A stretch of 8,238 nucleotides of DNA from NCBI GenBank assembly GCA_002344825.1, contig DDUN01000062.1, positions 1 through 8,238 of the forward strand, written 5' to 3'. The notes under the pieces were generated by a model. The model was not told the DNA's origin, made no database searches, and saw only the letters and a list, made by a program, of their open reading frames with translations. Below, one piece after another: positions 6,201 to 8,238 of the stretch (the first letter of the stretch is position 1; every line of letters begins with the position of its first letter). The position numbers and the translations under genes are program-made. This DNA comes from Candidatus Multiplicimicrobium inquinatum. GTDB lineage: Bacteria > Omnitrophota > Omnitrophia > Omnitrophales > Aquincolibacteriaceae.

Positions 6201-8238
6201 ACTTGTTTTGGGCGTTACAGCTACCGGTGTTACTTCCTATAAGATTGAATTGATCGATAACCAAAATCGCAAAGTTTCTTTAAATTCATCCGTGGTGAAC
6301 GGCAACTTATTGATTACGCGTGACATGATTCAAGCGGCGAATGTGCCCGGTTTTAATGCCGATTACGTTGCGGGTATCGTTTTTGTTTTAGATCAGGCAA
6401 CGCATACAACCGGACACGTGACGGTTCGTTCTAATGGTTTTGCTTTTACTCCTTCAATCGCCGGAACTGCATTCAATCAGGGCACGTTGGATAGTTTTAG
6501 CCAGCTCTTTTTCTTAAACACTTTTAAAGGTACTTCGTCAACCGGGGATAATGACGCGACCGTGACTTCGTCAGCTGTTTCCGGATCTGAGTTTAATTTT
6601 AATTTTTCAGTTCCTGATTCGGATGATTACGCGGGAGTTACTTTTGCCGGCGGTGGTTTTGATAATTCAGCTTTGGTTCCTAAAAACATTACGATTTCCG
6701 CGGTTGCCGGTAATGTGCAGATTGCCGCCACCGGGTTTGCGGGCGCTCTTTATCAGTTGGAATACAGCACGAATTTAACAACCTGGAATGTTGCAAAAAC
6801 CAATATCACGGTGAATGGTTCGAACCAGCTCATTACAGTTGATGATGGAACCATTGTTACTCCGGAAGGTGTGATTCTCCCGCATCCTTTTCAGTCGGGA
6901 GTTCCCAGCCGCTTTTATCGTTATTCTCTTATGTCAGGACAGCTTGGAACATTTGTCGGACAAACTGTGAATGTCGGCAACACGCTGACTTTGGGCTTGG
7001 AAGGTCCTGCCGGAAAACAACTCAAACTTGAAATTCGCGACATTACTGGAAAACAGTACGACGTTCTTTTAAATCTTACCGGCGCACCTCAAAATTACGC
7101 GATTGATTTAGCTTCATCCGGGTTGGATGTTACCGAAATTGCCATGGTTAACTTTGTGACGGAGAAAGATCGCTCAGGAGGTTCCGGAGCCGTTCGAGTT
7201 TTTGCGAATAATATTCAGTATAACGCCGCTCTTGCGCCGGATGCCTCTGTAACATCCGCAACGACAAGCCTTGGATTAAAGGACGCGGTTAATTTTGCTT
7301 CGTCAGCTCCTGCCGCGACATCCTCGCTCACTAAAGTAAGCGCGTCAGAATATAACCTGACGTTTAATGTTGCAACGGATGATAGTTATGCCGGCGGGAT
7401 TATGACATTTGATGATTTTGGTACGGATCCTACGAAAGAGTTTTCAGATTTGAGTGGGCTTACAAATTTAGACATTGGCCTTGCTCTTTCAGCGGGAACA
7501 GGATTGATTGTACTTGAGATAGAAGATATCAACGGAAACAAAGATACAGTAACTTTGACCGGAGTTGATACAACACAGCGATTTTGGCGTGTTCCACTTT
7601 CTAGTTTCGACAGCTTAACTTTGGACAAAACCAAGATTCGTGGAATTAATACAGTTGTTTTGCAAGACAATGTAACTAGCCCTAATGCAATATTAAATGT
7701 GAGGCTTGGCAGTTATTATTTTCTGTCGACTGTGATCCCGACGACGGATGCATTGACAAACTTTATGGGAGCGGCTATCGCGAACGCGATAGAGCCTGCG
7801 GGATTTAACACGGTGATCGGATTCACACAGACAAGCGGGAATCAGTTTAGTTTTAGTTACAACTTAGCGAATGGCACGGGAAATAATCGTTGGGCAGCGG
7901 GAGTGGTTGAGTTAACCGCGCCGCATGATTTAACAGTGCTTAACTCAAGTATTGTCTTAAGTGCGACATCGACGACGGGAAATTTCACGGTTGAAGTGCA
8001 GGATGATTCCGTGCCCGCGAAAGTGATCAAGCTTGTCGGCAGTAACGGGAAGTTTATTATTACGAAAGCGATGTTAGATGCCGCGGCATTAACGCAGGGG
8101 GTTGTAGGATTTAACGCGGCAAAAATCAGCCGAGTGGTGTTTATAGCGGACAATGCGATGGATACGGTTGGGACGATCACAGTGGATGCAGTCAACCTCA
8201 ACTATGCGCCGACGGTGACACCAAGTACAGCCGCGTTA
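3136..8238 (+). CDS. Giant secreted modular protein with JAMM-like domain and repeat modules, 3' end outside window
   Basis: The frame is open for 1701 codons and runs off the window. I translated it throughout and found no stop. Layout by residue: 1-24 Sec signal peptide; 25-95 acidic, Gln/Ser-rich region of no recognised family; about 95-230 a domain with H164-T-H166-P, S175 and D178, a JAMM/MPN-like metal-binding motif; 230-275 a helical, charged linker; 280 to the end eight beta-rich modules (R1-R8) of about 140-260 residues. Typical module features are alternating F-x-F near the start, YAG or WAAG, (D/N)LSG-type turns, K-(V/L)-E-(V/I)-x-D, and a closing GT-(I/V)-x-V strand, a jelly-roll pattern like CBM11/CIA30-type carbohydrate-binding domains. 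I found only four Cys, as two C-x6-C pairs (332/339, 956/963). It should be exported to the periplasm, surface or medium. A role in binding polysaccharide or other cells is inference. No membrane anchor is visible; it may lie downstream. Confidence 0.9.
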   Translation, partial: MKKITSSALAFLLIFNQFPGMSFAGTGDQNFELDPIAGYQSVRTLADIEQQQSQNSYRPLVSEAEQADAYDFENISPLSPPSSRDSEEYFFDDAVAQFSPDYASAVIVNKLEAADLEKLLKIDQEIGIAVIEGKIVMFTSGSENEIRVVPAAAELLKQSSIMIHTHPEGERAYPSLTDFQEAGEQTEYVVTTSGVWAYNHDGLVFDQPLTYAELADLIGAAHVPGASSKEARDTLNQFIVAIDEYNQNREMAEVLRSAGETVLPGKPGLSVFSGGGASAPNLNLQSDTNFSVQFNVSTQGSYAGTAISFGAAGADLDGLGPIKFGFKTNLNCHTATANCFKVNFVDTAGRVASFWVKGVAENSFEDFQFSKASILNKNANFRMDKVKEIVLVFEYWDTPDQIGTVHVQTAGLDFKPQIASNPALTSAHVSQLPGLFDRGSFNTRITNAGAAVNIPHTLTQSSSSLATLDFDVSDQKAFAGLVSSFDDFSTAGTVETENLSGLSSLVVGVKMNGGTGHSVFVEVEDIFGAKDTVELTGVSSGMKYYNIAMSKFPYVNKAFIKNINFVVTHQSLTGFRAGVLTVDLGGHPFTSTPQVFGIPFDPQTDTTQLSTFSPNIIAGQGTVGTTSGVATSSISTTTRSGNSLRAFYVVNRPEDFLFIPIGGYFDTNSAFVGTPQNFGNEFKMGLAAGPAGKVVKVEITDVSGKKYISNLVLTGSAALYTIPLTGPNLPSGFLSTQIANVVLVIDRASTGEPYHTGTMDAYVNGLYYLPTVTSTTDALTDFMGAAVANAVEPAGFDTVIGFTQTSGNQFSFNYNLANGTGNNRWAAGVIELNAPRDLTVLNSSIVLSATSTTGNFIVEVQDNSVPAKVIKLVGSNGKFIITKAMLDAAALTQGVVGFDTASVSRVVFVANDAADTTGTITVGAANLKFIPNAVGTGLPVTDLSALKPSVVALEPCGQNQSPCLPALGSLDTVQNFTQTGATQIDFDFNLNNGIAGAGDARRYAGAQILFDTGKRLSIPAGGLVLGVTATGVTSYKIELIDNQNRKVSLNSSVVNGNLLITRDMIQAANVPGFNADYVAGIVFVLDQATHTTGHVTVRSNGFAFTPSIAGTAFNQGTLDSFSQLFFLNTFKGTSSTGDNDATVTSSAVSGSEFNFNFSVPDSDDYAGVTFAGGGFDNSALVPKNITISAVAGNVQIAATGFAGALYQLEYSTNLTTWNVAKTNITVNGSNQLITVDDGTIVTPEGVILPHPFQSGVPSRFYRYSLMSGQLGTFVGQTVNVGNTLTLGLEGPAGKQLKLEIRDITGKQYDVLLNLTGAPQNYAIDLASSGLDVTEIAMVNFVTEKDRSGGSGAVRVFANNIQYNAALAPDASVTSATTSLGLKDAVNFASSAPAATSSLTKVSASEYNLTFNVATDDSYAGGIMTFDDFGTDPTKEFSDLSGLTNLDIGLALSAGTGLIVLEIEDINGNKDTVTLTGVDTTQRFWRVPLSSFDSLTLDKTKIRGINTVVLQDNVTSPNAILNVRLGSYYFLSTVIPTTDALTNFMGAAIANAIEPAGFNTVIGFTQTSGNQFSFSYNLANGTGNNRWAAGVVELTAPHDLTVLNSSIVLSATSTTGNFTVEVQDDSVPAKVIKLVGSNGKFIITKAMLDAAALTQGVVGFNAAKISRVVFIADNAMDTVGTITVDAVNLNYAPTVTPSTAAL
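3418..3825 (+). other. JAMM/MPN-like domain in the giant protein
   Basis: The core is H164-x-H166-P-x7-S175-x2-D178, preceded by a hydrophobic strand (SSIMI) and followed by YVVTTSGVWAYNHDG, a strand-turn-strand typical of JAB-fold domains. JAMM proteases bind zinc through the two His and the Asp and cut isopeptide or peptide bonds. Odd: the gap between the second His and the Asp is 11 residues, one more than the usual 10, and the catalytic Glu is not certain (E125 or E132 are candidates, 39 and 32 residues before H164). Activity is therefore unproven. Confidence 0.6.
3973..4389 (+). repeat. Beta module R1
   Basis: Residues about 280-418. Starts with FSVQF and YAG, then a DLDGLG turn, KVNFVDTAG, and closes IGTVHV...LDFKP. 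Holds the first C-x6-C pair (332/339). The most divergent module, placed by the shared strand pattern. Confidence 0.55.
4390..4923 (+). repeat. Beta module R2 (R7-like)
   Basis: Residues about 419-596. A low-complexity linker leads to FAG...SSFDDF, ENLSGLSSL, VFVEVEDIFGAKDTVELTGV. R7 has MTFDDF, SDLSGLTNL and LEIEDINGNKDTVTLTGV at matching points, so R2 and R7 are sister modules. Confidence 0.6.
4924..5439 (+). repeat. Beta module R3 (R6 C-half-like)
   Basis: Residues about 597-768. A Thr/Ser-rich linker, then FVGTPQNFGN, GPAGKVVKVEITDVSGKKY and LVLTG. R6 has FVGQTVNVGN, GPAGKQLKLEIRDITGKQY and LNLTG. The close match shows common origin. Confidence 0.6.
5440..5928 (+). repeat. Beta module R4, copy A of a near-identical duplicate
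   Basis: 489 bases that align without a gap to 7723-8211. By hand count 136 of 163 residues match, and over 5461-5928 about 82% of bases match. An exact 41-base run lies at 5728-5768. In the central 80 codons (5581-5820) about 20 of 27 base differences are silent. Motifs: GFTQTSGNQFSF, NNRWAAG, VIKLVGSNGKF, TGTITV. Confidence 0.92.
5935..6462 (+). repeat. Beta module R5 (older relative of R4/R8)
   Basis: Residues about 934-1109. NFTQTGATQIDFDFNL, RRYAGAQI, NGNLLITRDM, PGFNADYVAGIVFV and TTGHVTV line up with R4 but with much lower identity. It carries the second C-x6-C pair (956/963) in its leading linker. Confidence 0.65.
6463..7239 (+). repeat. Beta module R6 with inserted STNLTTW segment
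   Basis: Residues about 1110-1368, longer than the other modules. The first part has EFNFNFSV and YAGVTF. Residues about 1185-1267 (6688-6936) form an extra segment with YQLEYSTNLTTW (1206-1217) and RFYRYSL (FYR at 1260-1262), a pattern common in exported Verrucomicrobia/Planctomycetes proteins. The module then resumes with the R3-like C-terminal half. Confidence 0.6.
7240..7722 (+). repeat. Beta module R7 (R2-like)
   Basis: Residues about 1369-1529. YAGGIMTFDDF, FSDLSGLTNLDIG, LEIEDINGNKDTVTLTGV and a final SSFDSLTLDKTKIRGIN match R2 in order. It leads directly into R8. Confidence 0.6.
7723..8211 (+). repeat. Beta module R8, copy B of a near-identical duplicate
   Basis: The partner of 5440-5928 at a constant offset of 2283 bases (761 codons). 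The match fades after about 8211, where the sequence turns into a TVTPSTAA linker, suggesting a further module downstream. Confidence 0.92.

Noticed and set aside
7857..8201. 114-codon minus-strand frame, similar to one at 5574-5774
   Set aside because: The two resemble each other only because they are antisense to the duplicated modules R8 and R4.

Overview
The window is from a bacterial chromosome. The signs are a glycolytic phosphofructokinase, a coenzyme A biosynthesis gene, a lipobox lipoprotein, two bacterial-type tRNAs without an encoded CCA end, and frequent TTG starts. A Sec-exported giant repeat protein beside housekeeping genes, and short palindromic repeats next to tRNAs, would suit an uncultivated Gram-negative lineage of the Planctomycetes-Verrucomicrobia-Chlamydiae (PVC) type, such as Omnitrophota. 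That placement is inference from general character, not from a marker gene.

Left third (1-2356), all on the + strand: the 3' end of a phosphopantothenate-cysteine ligase (CoaB) gene, then a spacer with a hairpin and a likely promoter, then a glycine-zipper lipoprotein, then a group III-like 6-phosphofructokinase. The phosphofructokinase begins 12 bases after the lipoprotein stop, in the same reading frame, and has no visible ribosome binding site. The two are probably co-transcribed.

Middle (2357-3135) is non-coding for protein. It holds tRNA-Cys(GCA) and tRNA-Leu(UAA). Each is followed, after exactly 11 bases, by a stem-loop. The two stem-loops share a core (CAGACAG ... GCTTYGCT ... GGAACTC) but have unrelated stem arms. 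Two more clean hairpins lie between the tRNAs. A weak terminator-like hairpin and a good promoter (TTGACA, 17-base spacer, TAAACT) with an inverted repeat across its spacer come before the last gene.

Right two thirds (3136-8238) is one uninterrupted reading frame of 1701 codons that leaves the window without a stop. I read it codon by codon. It encodes a secreted protein: a signal peptide, an N-terminal JAMM/MPN-like motif (HTHP...SLTD), a short helical linker, then at least eight related beta-rich modules (R1-R8 here). These resemble carbohydrate-binding-type jelly rolls in pattern. R4 and R8 are a recent duplicate (about 83% amino-acid, 82% nucleotide identity by hand count), while R2/R7 and the R3/R6 C-terminal half are older pairs. 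The protein is probably a very large cell-surface or secreted adhesin or enzyme. A possible exported JAMM-type protease joined to a carbohydrate-binding-like repeat array is the most unusual thing in the window.
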